DNA of 64,000 bases from Mauremys mutica (taxonomy: Eukaryota > Chordata > Testudines > Geoemydidae): positions 20,183,105-20,247,104 of the forward strand of contig NC_059081.1 of the NCBI RefSeq assembly GCF_020497125.1, given 5' to 3'. Positions 1 through 14,140 of this stretch are shown in pieces. The position numbers were made by a program, and so were the translations under genes. The notes below the pieces were generated by a model. It worked only from the letters and a program-made list of their open reading frames with translations, had not been told where the DNA came from and searched no databases. Numbering within the stretch: the first letter of the stretch is position 1; the number at the start of each line of letters is the position of its first letter.

Positions 1-112
1 GTGAACTAGGAACCTTTTAGTTCACATCCACAGTGTCCAGGGGGATTTACAGCACAGCACTTTGGTGCATGCTGCTATTCACAACCCTGTAGTCTGCTGT
101 GAGGGGAAATGT
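1..112. repeat. MITE fragment, same family as 53511-53610
   Basis: GTGAACTAG, CACAGTGTCC, TTACAGCAC and GTGCATGCTGCT in order match the right part of the MITE at 53165-53636. The element is cut by the window edge. Confidence 0.6.
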
Positions 113-1861
113 AGTCAACCTACAGATTCTGTGGAGCATGAGAGGTGGAGAACTCTTATAGGGTTCTCTTCCTCCCTGGAGATCTGTAGCTTGTGATCAT
201 AGAAGAGAGGCTTTTTGCTTTTAAATAGGCATTTGCAACAGGATGGTTTCCCGAAGAGCCAAGATCTGTGACTTTACTTGATTGGTGGGCATCAAGACAA
301 AGAATTTTTCTGGCCGCCTGTGCCCTGCATGTTGCAGGATGAAATTAATCCAGAGGAAGGCAGGCCCCCACGATGCAGTTGCATGGGAGTGGGCAAAAGC
401 AGAACAGCTGCACAAGGGAGTCTATACATTGACCCTGCTCACTGTGAAGGAGGCTGTTGGGGGTAGGCTCAGGAACTATTGGCTCCATGCATAGGTGAGA
501 CCCCAGCAAACTGACCAAGGAGCTAAAGGCTGGAACAGTAGTCATGGAAGGGTTGCATTATTATCCCAGTGACTTACCTGCAGGTTGGAGTGGCAAATTC
601 TATTCCCTCCATTCTCAGGCATAGACCTTTATACTTACCTCCCTGCACAAGTGCAGTTATTCTGTTCAGGAAGTGGTGAATTTCACCCCTAGAGAATACT
701 GATGCATAGATTTAATTTACATGCTCCAGAAATCTAAAAATTCTCCTTTATAAGGTGAAATGAAAAATCACACTAATTATATATGAATTACCAACCAAGC
801 AGTCTTAGGTGTTTTAGATATTGCCATAAAAGAGGTATCTTAGTACTTAGCTTGAAACTGATAATTCACTTTTAAGAATCTACAATTTATGATGTGAAAG
901 GCTTTTATATTTATAATGCATCATAACTAATAATGAAGCCTATACTTTCTCTTTGCCAGGCTTGCAAATTTGTTTCATTTAAAAGGCATTTTGCTATAAA
1001 AGGAAATGCTCTTTCAGAGCTTTAGCCAGTATAATTAATATCATTGCACTTCTGTGCATCAACACACTCAAACTGTTGTACTGTAAAATATGACACTTTG
1101 CCCCCCTGACTATTAGTCTCTCCCTTTAGTCAAAAGAATTATTAGGTAGATGTTTCTATAGAAATGTATTAATAAAAGGACACGACAAACTGTTGTTTTA
1201 TGTAATACGCATTCCTTGAGGTAGGCATACAGAAAGGGCAAACTATTGTCCCAAGGATAAGGTAGGTACTTTAATTATTTAATTAATAGCCTCGCCTTAT
1301 ACTAACCCAGATGGAATGTGTATGAGGTAGCCAGATTACAAGCTGTTGAGTGGTTGTTACTCACTAGGAGAAGTTTATTTTAATAAGAAATAAAAAGTCA
1401 TAAAATAATCTCTGTTCACTAGAGCTGGTCAAAGTTTTTGACTAAAATTTTCCCAGTGGAAAATGCATTTTGCCAAAATGAACATTTTCCATGCAAAAAT
1501 GTGGATTTAAATTATGTATTTGTGTCCTAACTGATAAATTCAAAATAAAAAAACTAATTGTCAACCGAAAATTTAAATTATTTTTTTCATTTTGATGTAT
1601 TTTTCTTTCGATTCTTGGAAACAAAACGTTCACTTTGGGCTTTGGGTCTGGTTTTCCCCTACTTCTCTCCCTTTTATACTTCCTCCAACTTTTTCTGGTG
1701 GGAAAGGGTTAAATATAAGAGAGTATGGGGAAAATCTCACTCATCACTGGAAAAAGTTGTCTATCTCTCCTGTCTTAGGTCTCAGTCTCTCAGAGAATCC
1801 TTCATGGTGTCCCGTGGAGAGTGGGTGGAAAGGTGACAAGTCGGCAGCTGACCATTCTTCT

Positions 1862-2001
1862 CAGGGCCGCCCAGAGGATTCAGGGGGCCTGGGGCAAAGC
1901 AATTTTGGGGGACCCTTCCATTAAAAAAAATTGCAATACTATATTCTCGTGGAGGCCTGGGGCAAATTGCCCCACTTGCTCCCCAACCACGGGCGGCCCT
2001 G
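1862..2001. mobile_element. MITE with CAGGGCCGCCC termini
   Basis: 140 bp with perfect 11-bp inverted ends (CAGGGCCGCCC and GGGCGGCCCTG). Internal blocks GGGGCCTGGGGCAAA and GGGGCAAATTGCCCC recur in 40099-40261 in the opposite orientation and partly at 3650-3727. No target-site duplication was convincing, so the superfamily is left open. Confidence 0.7.
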
Positions 2002-2021
2002 GGAAAATTAACCTTCTGCAT

Positions 2022-2275
2022 CTCATAGACTCATAGACTTTAAGCTCAGAAGGGACCATTGTGAGCATCTAGTCTGACCTCCTGCAAAATGCAGGCCACA
2101 GAATCTCACCTATCCACTCCTGTAACAAAACCCTACCCTATGTCTGAGTTATTGAAGTCCTCAAATTGTGGTTTGAAGACCTCAAGCTGCAGAGAATCCT
2201 CCACCAAATGACCCGTGCCCCATGCTGCAGAGGAAGACGAAAAACCTCCAGGGCTTCTGCCAATCCGGCACAAAC
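2022..2275 (-). mobile_element. CR1 LINE 3' fragment
   Basis: Begins TCATAGACTCATAGACTT, the reverse complement of the CR1 tail, then GAAGGGACCATTGTGAGCAT and CTAGTCTGACCTCCTGCA. The CCATGCTGCAGAGGAAG block recurs in the CR1 copy near 15680. Confidence 0.8.
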
Positions 2276-2745
2276 ACAGTTTTGAGAAAACTTCTTTACA
2301 AGCTATCACTGATTCTCAGCATCAGCTAGTGCTAAAAGGCACTAAAGCTCATTAAAAGGGTTGGACAAATATTTTCCGTCAAAACTGTTTTTGGATCGAA
2401 AACTAGGGGTTTTTAAAAAGCAGAAAAAAACCACGGACAATGTCTGCTTTCCTTCAAAATTTGTTGTGGTTTTTTTAAATTGAAAAGCTGAAATTAGTCT
2501 GCCAAAACCTGAATATGGTTTGGGGTTTCAGAAATATGTGGCCAAATATTTGCTGCTTGCTGTGTTTGATTGTTTAAAGAAACAATAAAAAAATTCTGCT
2601 TAAAAAGAATCCAAAACTTTTGAACCACCTCAGCTTGTGACCAAACGCCTGAGCCTATCCAGTCAGAGATTTTTCCAGGTTTCTGATACTCTGCTGGCTT
2701 CCTTGACTCATATCTGTCTCCATAACTTTGGGTTCATTTAGCTTA

Positions 2746-2965
2746 GAACATAAGAACAGCCATACTGGGTCAAACCAAAGGTCCATCCAGCCCAGTGTCC
2801 TGTCTACCAACAATGGCCAATGCCAAGTGCCCCAGAGGGAGTGAACCTAACAGGTAATGATCCAGTGATCTCTCTCCTGCCATCCATTTCTAATCTCTGA
2901 CGAACAGAGGCTAGGGACACCATTCCTTACCCATCCTGGCTAATAGTCATTAATGGACTTAACCT
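2746..2965 (-). mobile_element. CR1-type 3' fragment (second subfamily)
   Basis: AACATAAGAACAGCCATACT, GGGTCAAACCAAAGGTCCAT and CCAGAGGGAGTGAACC are characteristic of a sauropsid CR1 3' region read in reverse. It differs from the TCATAGA-type tails elsewhere in the window. Confidence 0.7.
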
Positions 2966-3345
2966 TGGCTCTTCTGCAAGTCTCAAACTGCTGAATGAGC
3001 TTGAGAGTAGGGAAGGCTGTGCCTCCCATACAGCCTCACCCTGCCCCCTATCCGACCCCCACCCACTTCCTGCCCACCCCCCTCAGAATCCCCAACCCAT
3101 CCTGCTCCTTGTCCCCTCACCATCCCCCAGAGACCCCTCCCCCAACCACCACCCCAGGCCGCCCCCACTCCCTGTCCCCTGACTGCCCCGACCCCTATCC
3201 CCCCCCCCGCTGAGTCCTGACAGACCCCCGGAATGCCCACAATCCAACCCCCCCCATTCCCTGTCCCCTGACTGTCCCCGGGACTCCCTGCCCCTTATCC
3301 AACCCCCCCGGCCCCAGCTCCTTACCCCCGGCTCCCCCCTCACCT

Positions 3346-3608
3346 GGAGCCTCAGCGCACCGCATGCAGGAGCGTCCCTGAACAGCAGTGCAGCGTGGCT
3401 CTGGCAGGGCCTGAGCTCCTCCCTGCTCAGAGCCGCGTGGTAAGGGGGCAGGGCTGAGAGCTCCAGCGGGGCCCGAACTCCCTCCGCTCGGCATGGAGCT
3501 CGCAGTCCCGCCCCCTTACCATGCGACTCTGAGCGGGGAGGAGCTCAGGAGCCCCGCCAGAGCCACACTGTAGCTGTTCAGGGATGCTCCTGGATGCGCT
3601 GAGGCTCC
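3346..3608. repeat. Strong inverted repeat, arms about 105 bp, loop about 53 bp
   Basis: The left arm (3346-3453) begins GGAGCCTCAGCGCA and ends GGTAAGGGGGCAGGG; the right arm (3507-3608) begins CCCGCCCCCTTACC and ends TGCGCTGAGGCTCC. Aligned by eye the arms agree at most positions, including CCCTGAACAGC, GTGGCTCTGGC and GAGCTCCTCC. It sits at the end of a C-rich tract (3010-3345) and is flanked on the right by a piece of the CAGGGCCGCCC MITE family (about 3650-3727). It probably derives from a foldback-type DNA element. No reading frame of interest. Confidence 0.8.
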
Positions 3609-4334
3609 GGGAGAGGGGTGGAGGCGGGGTCAGGCTGGGGTCAGGGCGGGAGTTGGCTATTCTCATGGGGGCCCCTGTGGAGCCTGGGGCAAACTGTCCC
3701 ACTTCCCCCCCTCCCCAGGTGGCCCTGATTCTTCTTCCACACCAGCATTCCCTGGAAGGTGCTAGGCCAATGGGATCTGCTACCCTGTCTTTAGGCTGGT
3801 GGGGTTTTATGTACAAGGATAGGAAGAATGTATTTGTTTGGGTTTCAGTGCTTTACTGGTCTGATACCAATACCTGGGGAATAGTTGACTGTCTGTCTTT
3901 TAAATTGTCCATCCTCTTTATCTATCCTTCTCTATCTATCTCAGTGCCGTGCAAGATGCACATCTCCATTCAAACAACTTTTTCTCACATGTGCTTTTTA
4001 TGAACATAAGGGGATGATCAAAATTTGCCTCAAAATGTATCTGTCAGCGGTAGGCCTCTAGCAAGGTACAAACAAGGATTGCATTCCCATTATTCCTCAG
4101 ATGCAGCGTAGTTTTAAAACTAGTTCATCACATATATTAGAATCTGAAAGATTAACATTGTGGAATATATAGATAGAATGCTTGGCTAACTGATGACTAA
4201 TAGGGCAAGGGGGAACATCATAATATTTGAAAGAGAGGAATTATTTACAATAATAGAAGAGAATATAACTAGGAGTGATGGGATGGTGAAATTAAGAATA
4301 GGAAACTTGGCTGAATATCAAGAAGTTCCTGAAA

Positions 4335-4532
4335 GTGAGTTGTATTAGTCTGTGGAATAAATCTCCTGAGAGAGCTGGCAGAAGCCCCGTTACTTGGCTC
4401 ATTTAAAACTAGACTGGATAAAACATTAGTGACAATACAAAAGGAAGAAATCCTACAGTGTCTGGAGTGGTAGGTAGGATGGATGAGATGACCTGCTGGG
4501 CCTTTTCCGTTGCAAGATTCTATATTCTGAAG
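4335..4532 (+). mobile_element. CR1-like 3' end fragment
   Basis: TGTGGAATAAATCTCCTGAG, ACTAGACTGGATAAAACATT and GACCTGCTGGGCCTTTTCCG follow the CR1 C-terminal codons and tail in the forward direction, ending near GATTCTATATTCTGA. Divergent. Confidence 0.65.
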
Positions 4533-5911
4533 GAGAGCTTGCCATATACAGACATTCCTTAGTAACTGCCAATGGTAACTTCAAATCTATTATTTGTAAT
4601 ATTTCTCAGAAACATCCCTACTTGCAATCAATAATAGGATTGCATAGGTGTAACTTGTAGCAAATGTTGGCCTAATAACATTAATTTAATGAGTGGATAA
4701 TTGAATAAAATAAAATAATGTCTTATAGGCTCTCTCATTCTCCGATATAATGTTGTGCTAGATAGCCGAGAAGGCACTTCCGGTCTATGATTCTATTCTC
4801 CTTGGCTTATGACTTCCTCAGAACTGCCTATTGGGAGGACATTTCTCATGTCCAGCTCAGAAGTGAAATTATTTTATGTTATTAAAGTTTAGTCTTTGGG
4901 GCAATTTTTGAGTTATCTGGTTATGAAAAATAACAGTGGGATAGTGAAAAACTTGTTAGGAAGCCTGACTGCTGCTGAGATGACTTAAACTTAGTATTCA
5001 GAAGTCCAAACTTGTAGGGCGAAGTCTCCACTGAAGTCGATGAAGCTAAATCAGTTTACTCTAGTGGAGGATCAGGCCTGTAATGCTGGGAAAGAAATGG
5101 GGTCTTTGCAGTGTTTGAAAAACACAGTTAGTTAAGAAATAAAGTAAATTAAGTTATCAGTGAATGTAGAAAATATACTGTATATATTATTTTCTAAACT
5201 CATTTAATAGCTCAGAGTGTTGATAATTCCAGATATTCAGGGAGCATATATAAATATTAATGCATCATAGCTTTTAATTCCTCCTTGTATGTCTTTCTGA
5301 AGTACTATTCCTACCTGTAAAATGCTATAAGGAGTTCCACCATGTGTGTCAGCTTTTCTGCTGGGGCCCATTTTCAAAGCTGGTGTCCTGACTAGAGTGT
5401 ACTGCAACCTACAGAGCACGTAGTATTTGAAATTGGGACCGTTGGAGCCCAGCAGGTGGGACACTAGACTTGCTGAGGCTTAAGGTATAAAATTACTACC
5501 CTGACCTGTAGGACGTTTACCAACAGAGAAACTGGAAATCTGGGAGATAATCTGAGAGGATCTGGTTCAAATTCTGTAGTCCTTAATCAAGCAAATATTT
5601 GAATCAGGTAAAACTCCTGGAGTCATCAATGGGAGTTTTGCTCAATCAAGGGTTGCAGAATTTAACACTTTGTTTTTGACAAACTATTAAATTTAAGAAA
5701 CATTTTAGCTTCAAAATAAATAACTCACATCATTTTAAACAGGAAATTAGACTTTTGGGAAAGAACTGCGAATTTTCTCCAAAGCACTGTATCAATCACT
5801 AATAACAAACTATTATAACACTCTAGGGTATTCTAACGGAACACCATATGCTGCATTCAGGAACTGAATCAACAATCAAGCCAAATTATTTCAAGGTAGA
5901 AAGAATACTCA

Positions 5912-9246
<3,335 letters not shown>

Positions 9247-9464
9247 CTTTACATCCTTTGGTGCATATGCTCTCCAGAGTAGTTCGCTCCTTGTGACTGG
9301 CTCAGCTCTGATATAGCTGGTGCGGTCTCCATCCTGGGCAAAGTCTGTCACAGCTGTCACAGTGAGTGAGGCTCTTGCACAACTGCCTTCTGTACAGGGC
9401 ATATGCAGGAGATCCACTTGGCATGTCGAAAGGGCTATGTTTGGGGGGCCCAGTAATAAGTTAT
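9247..9464 (-). CDS. VWDE: VWDE exon: region just before the VWD domain
   Basis: 218 bp, phase 1 start and phase 0 end. The acceptor is GTACATTTTAG above 9464 and the donor is AAG|GTTGGT at 9246, again with T at +3. After the split aspartate the 72 codons start NLLLGPPNIALSTCQVDLL, then CTEGSCARASLTVTAVTDF, QDGDRTSYIRAEPV and ELLWRAYAPKDVK. The cysteine pattern STCQVDLL...C...GSC and the DGDR and LLW stations match the VWDE segment that precedes VWD. Continuing past the donor gives more open frame, so the exact end is fixed by phase: only the AAG end joins in frame to the next exon. Confidence 0.93.
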
Positions 9465-9852
9465 CTAAAATGTACAGGAACATTGCGCCTGAGAAAAGAT
9501 ATTACCTGGTTGTCCCCACCATCTTTACTGTCAGACATAAATGTTCTACTTTCAGACACACACATTAATCGAAACCACATGGGTTTTGTGTGCAAACTGT
9601 TGTTATGACTAACTTGATCTGATATCGCTATGCAAATGGTCACTGCATTTCTTCTTGCAATCGATGTTTTTATGAAGACCCAGTTGCATGCCTTTATATT
9701 CACAGATGCAAATATCTTCTCAAGTGACACTCTTATCTATATGGCGAAGAGCCCATGGGATGAAGATGAATAATTCTCATGACTAGGAATAAGATTGTGT
9801 TTCAGGAAGATGCACTTGCCAAGGTACTTACAAAATTATTATCAGTTTATGC

Positions 9853-10108
9853 CTGAGACAAAGGATGGTGCAGTGGTTAGGGTCCTAGCCTAAGACTGGA
9901 TAGACCTAGGTTCAACTTCCCGCTCTGCCAGAGACTTTCTGTGGGACCGTGGGCAAGGGCCTCAGTTCTCCATCTATAAATTGGAGATAAAAGCACTTTC
10001 CTACCTTACAATCAGATTGTGAGGATAAATACATTCAAAGATTAAGAGCTGCTCTGATACTAAGGTAATGAGAGCTAGACAAGCACCTAACATAGAAAAG
10101 TGCTGGAG
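9853..10108 (+). repeat. MIR-type SINE
   Basis: In order: a tRNA-like head (GGTGCAGTGGTTAGGGTCC and AGGTTCAACTTCC), then GTGGGCAAGGGCCTCAGTTC, CCATCTATAAATTGGAGATA and a TGTGAGGATAAATAC tail. These are the successive core blocks of MIR elements. Intact length suggests reasonable preservation. Confidence 0.75.
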
Positions 10109-12989
10109 ACCGGGGGACTGAATCTGGCTGCTCACAGAGCTGGTGATGCAATGACATTGTAAGATTACTCATGCCGCTTTACCCCTGTGCTTCAGCTCTT
10201 ACTTAAAATGACCAACTCTAAGCGTGAGAGGGTAGCTGTCTTCATGCCTTTTCAGTCCTTAGTCTCAGTTTTAAAGTCACAAATCTGGGGTCCTGTTAAT
10301 GCCATCTATTGTGGTTTTTTTTCATGTGGACACTTATCCATTAAGAAATGGTCTGAGACAGGGTTGCTGCCTCTGAGGGACAAAAAACTGGGACATCCAG
10401 GATGTTCTTGAGCTCATTAAACTGAACTGCTGGCAATATGTACTGAGCAACTTTACAGGTTTCCAGGGACAGCGACCACAAAAAAAAAAAAAGGACAATC
10501 CTGGGAAAGCCTGGATACATGGCAGCCTTACTCTGAGATCACCACTTTTTCCACAGAGGATACTGAATAACCATTGGATTGTAATAACAGCCACCAACTC
10601 TGAATTTGAAATATTTAGCCCAAAGTGATCCATTCAAAAGCCCAGTGGTTTCTTTGAACACACAAGGGGAAATCGTCGCCCTATTGAAGTCAACAGAAGG
10701 TTTGCCATTGACTTCAGTGGGGCCAGGATTTCACACAGTTTCCACAGTCTGAGCCAACACCTACAGTATGACAAGAAATGTTGGGAATTGGATTAATTTG
10801 GTAAAAACAAAGGGATTATTCATAATTCATGGATTTGCTTCTTAATTTATATTCAGCTGGTGTAAAAATATTCAAACATCTTTCCAAATAATCAGTATTT
10901 CATACCTTATGGAAAAGTCCTATACAATGTAACTGAGATTAAACCCATAGATTCTATACACCTTGAACTATGGCATTTAATAGAGAAGTATTTCTCATAT
11001 CAAATCCTTAAGGGCGAGTTTATAATTGTGTAGCAAAGTTCTGGATCATTTTCAAGGTTTTTTTAGTCAGTTAAACAGAAGCTTTCCATAAAGGACAGTT
11101 ATTGCCATTGTAGCCATACGAGGTTTGCTCACTACCCAGAACAGAAGTTTAAAATCAAACAAAATAATCTTGTTAAAATAACAGAGATACACATAAAACA
11201 AGCAGCACAACAACGGCTCTGTTGTGTCCTCGGATTCATTATATTCTCTAAACCGAGAGATATATTTCTATGCTTTTAATTGGCTTTCTCAATGCTTATT
11301 ACCTACATAATTAACACAACAGTGGTGTTAAATGGACTCAACTCGACACAGAGTTTGTCATTTAATTTCTTTTAGCATAAATGACTAAAAACTAAAATAG
11401 CCTTTATTTCCAATGTGTAGGACTGTGGCCAATTTAAATCTTACTGTATTTAAAAGGCCGTAGCTTTCTTTCAAACAAAAAACAAATGCAACTAAAGCAC
11501 TGAATAAACATTCTTGCAAAGTACATATGCATACATAAAGCAGAAGATGTTTATAGACATTTATCATCTCAGTTGAACATATGTGGGCCAATGACATACA
11601 GACAAACAGCCTCAGGGTAGACCAATCAAGGGCAATAGTTGGTTATTAGTTTAAACTGCATAAATGAGTTGATTAAAAGGGACAGAAACTTGTCACTTCT
11701 GCAACAGCTTCTTTCCAAGGCTAGTTAATTGGTACAGTTGTATCTCCATCTCTGCATCTCTCAGCACCAACTTGTCAAGTTCATTAACACATTGAAAATA
11801 AATCTACTTCTGGAAACTTTCTCGGTCAGTCTCCCTTAGAATATTAAGAGACTGATAAAACATGCAGTGAAAAGGGAGCGGGTCCCTGCCAAGCAAGTTT
11901 GTATTAGATGCTAACTTTGGCAGAATAGCTTCTGCAGTCTCTTGTTAGTTCACTGCCCATAAATTCGCCATTAGCCAGATTTTCAAAGGTGCCTAACCTC
12001 TTCTGGTGCTTTTGAAAATTCCACTAGGTGCCTATCTGCATATTTACGCACCTAAATACCTTTACTAATCTGGCCCTGTGAGCTTAAAGAATGCTCACTT
12101 GGTAGGCTGACACAGCCAGGCAGCCAAAAGGAATATGTGGAACAGTGCACCACTAAGTCACGAGCAAATTCAAACCACTCCATGTATGGAAGCCAACACA
12201 GCTGCTGAAACCACAAGGTACAGTTTTTTATCCCCTTTGTTGTCTGTGCTTGTTCTGAGGATTGGGAGAAAAAGGAGAGCGATTTCAGCGCATTTAAGTG
12301 AATGTTTCTGAAAATCAGGGAGATTAAAAAAGGATGAGAAGAAAGAGTGGGGTGGTAGATTGAACCTCAGCAGAGGATTATTGATTTTTTTGTTTTGTTT
12401 TAGAAGAAGTTCTATATAATGAATATGTCAGCGGCCGATTAAATGGGGAAGGCAAAGGTATGGGGTGAAATCTGGCCTTATTTAAGTCTAGGGGAACTTT
12501 GCCATTGATTTCAGTGGTCCAGGATTTCACCCGTGGAGCAGGGGTTGTTTAAAAAATTCTCATCAGTGGTAAAACCAGCACATAGCAAAAGTCACACTTT
12601 CTTTTATTTTAAAAAAATATCCCAGAGCTTGTATGTTGTTTTGCCTTGAGCTTTTAAGATGAGATGTTACATTTAACAGGTGGACAAATGCTCTGGTGGG
12701 CCTGATTGTGATCCTGTCTCCAAAAGCAACAGCCATTGACTTCAAGGGAACAGCACACACTGGAGGACAGCAGAATTAGTCCCTTGATAGAAAAAGTTTT
12801 TGGTTGTTAGGTGATGAAAATGGAAAATGAAAATCCATAATTTCTGGATGTGAGCAGAATTACATCACTCTGGCCTTGGAAAAAATATTTGCTGATTAAG
12901 ATAGGAAAATGTTTCTTTAGGTAAAATTTGTTAACATTCCCAAGCGAACAACTTAGAAAGTGATCAATAGTATGTCACAAAAATTAATG

Positions 12990-13115
12990 CAGTGTTATTT
13001 TTGCCATGTTGGTCTCAGGATATGAGAGAGACAAACTCTGTGGAACTTGAAAGATTGCCTCTTTCACGAACAGAAATTGGTCCAACAAAAGATATTACCT
13101 CACCCACCTTGTCTC
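12990..13115 (+). repeat. Dispersed repeat tail, family unspecified
   Basis: GGTCTCAGGATATGAGAGAG, TTGGTCCAACAAAAGATATT and ACCTCACCCACCTTGTCTCT form a motif series that recurs widely in sauropsid genomes. I could not assign a superfamily. Confidence 0.5.
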
Positions 13116-14004
13116 TATCATGTTCCAGTCCACCAAAAAACCCCAAACAAATGAAAACCAGAAAACAAACCAACAAAAAAAAACCTTTATATTTTCATTT
13201 TCTAGAAAAGGACTGTAATGTAGAACTAATTCTTGATATTTTTAAAAGGGAAAAACTACTAAATTCCTAACTTCCACACCCTTCTTGGGGTATGTACCGA
13301 TATTGGGAAAATTAGGTTATATGGGATACAAAACAATATCTGAAATGTTTCATGATTTTCTTCTCCGTCCAAAAGTCTTTGATATCCTGGTGGTGCAAAG
13401 ACTTAAAAATGTGTATAACATTACATAGATGAATAGTCCCACTGAAGTCACTTGGACTCCTCAAGTGTGTAGAACTGAGGCTTTATAGCATTGGCTCTTT
13501 GGGATACTGACTGGACCTAACCATAAGTTTCTAACTTCAATAAAATCACAATTTATCCAGAAAAAGATGCAAAATCTGTTCAATTATTTATTTATTTTTT
13601 ATTGAGCTAGCTCTTGAATTATCTGATGATGTTCTGAGTGACCATCAATAAGTGATGAGATTGTTCTAAGTGTCACTCTGGTTAAGAACCATTCAGGATG
13701 CAGAACCTTGTAATGCTATTTTATAAACCTAAATGTTTTAAAAAAATCCTTTTATTTATCATTATTTCTCTAATAAATCACAATGAACTATGATGTTGCT
13801 ATTATTGAAATTGCTTAATGTACCGGCAACAAACCATGAGTGATTTTCTCATCTACTTTGTTTTACAAGCTAACATGCTATTTAGTTTTTTCAACCTTTC
13901 AACATTATCTAAATGTTGTAATTTCCCTTTAAATTCATTGTACCATATAACTTGCAAAAAGTACATAGTTGCAATGAATTAACTACAACGTACAAAATTC
14001 TTAC

Positions 14005-14140
14005 CAGAATCTTCAGTTTTCAGCTGTAAAGTAATTTTACAGATGTCACCTTGACCTTGGCAGATAATAGGTACAGTACTTAGAATGGTCAAAACATGTT
14101 CTTTGTCATCCTCTGAAATTTGTAATGACTCTGGTGTAAA
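14005..14140 (-). CDS. VWDE: VWDE exon: segment before the pre-VWD region
   Basis: 136 bp, phase 0 start and phase 1 end. The acceptor is TTACTTCCAG above 14140 and the donor is TCTG|GTAAGA at 14004, close to consensus. The 45 codons begin FTPESLQISEDDKEH and continue VLTILSTVPIICQGQG and DICKITLQLKTEDS. Two cysteines lie 7 residues apart (ICQGQGDIC). There is no methionine start near the exon and no stop inside it. It was recognised from its splice borders, its phase fit to both neighbours and its position between VWDE-like exons. Confidence 0.88.

Larger units (their letters stand above)
9465..14004 (-). other. VWDE: VWDE intron (about 4.5 kb)
   Basis: Non-coding. It contains a MIR-type SINE (9853-10108), fragments of a dispersed short repeat around GCCATTGACTTCAGTGG (10680-10750 and 12475-12540), and a repeat tail at 12990-13115. 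The rest is AT-rich with no recognised element. Confidence 0.7.

Noticed and set aside
3010..3730. GC-rich block considered as a CpG-island promoter
   Set aside because: It is C-rich rather than CpG-rich, contains an inverted repeat and MITE pieces, and lies inside a VWDE intron downstream of the visible exons.
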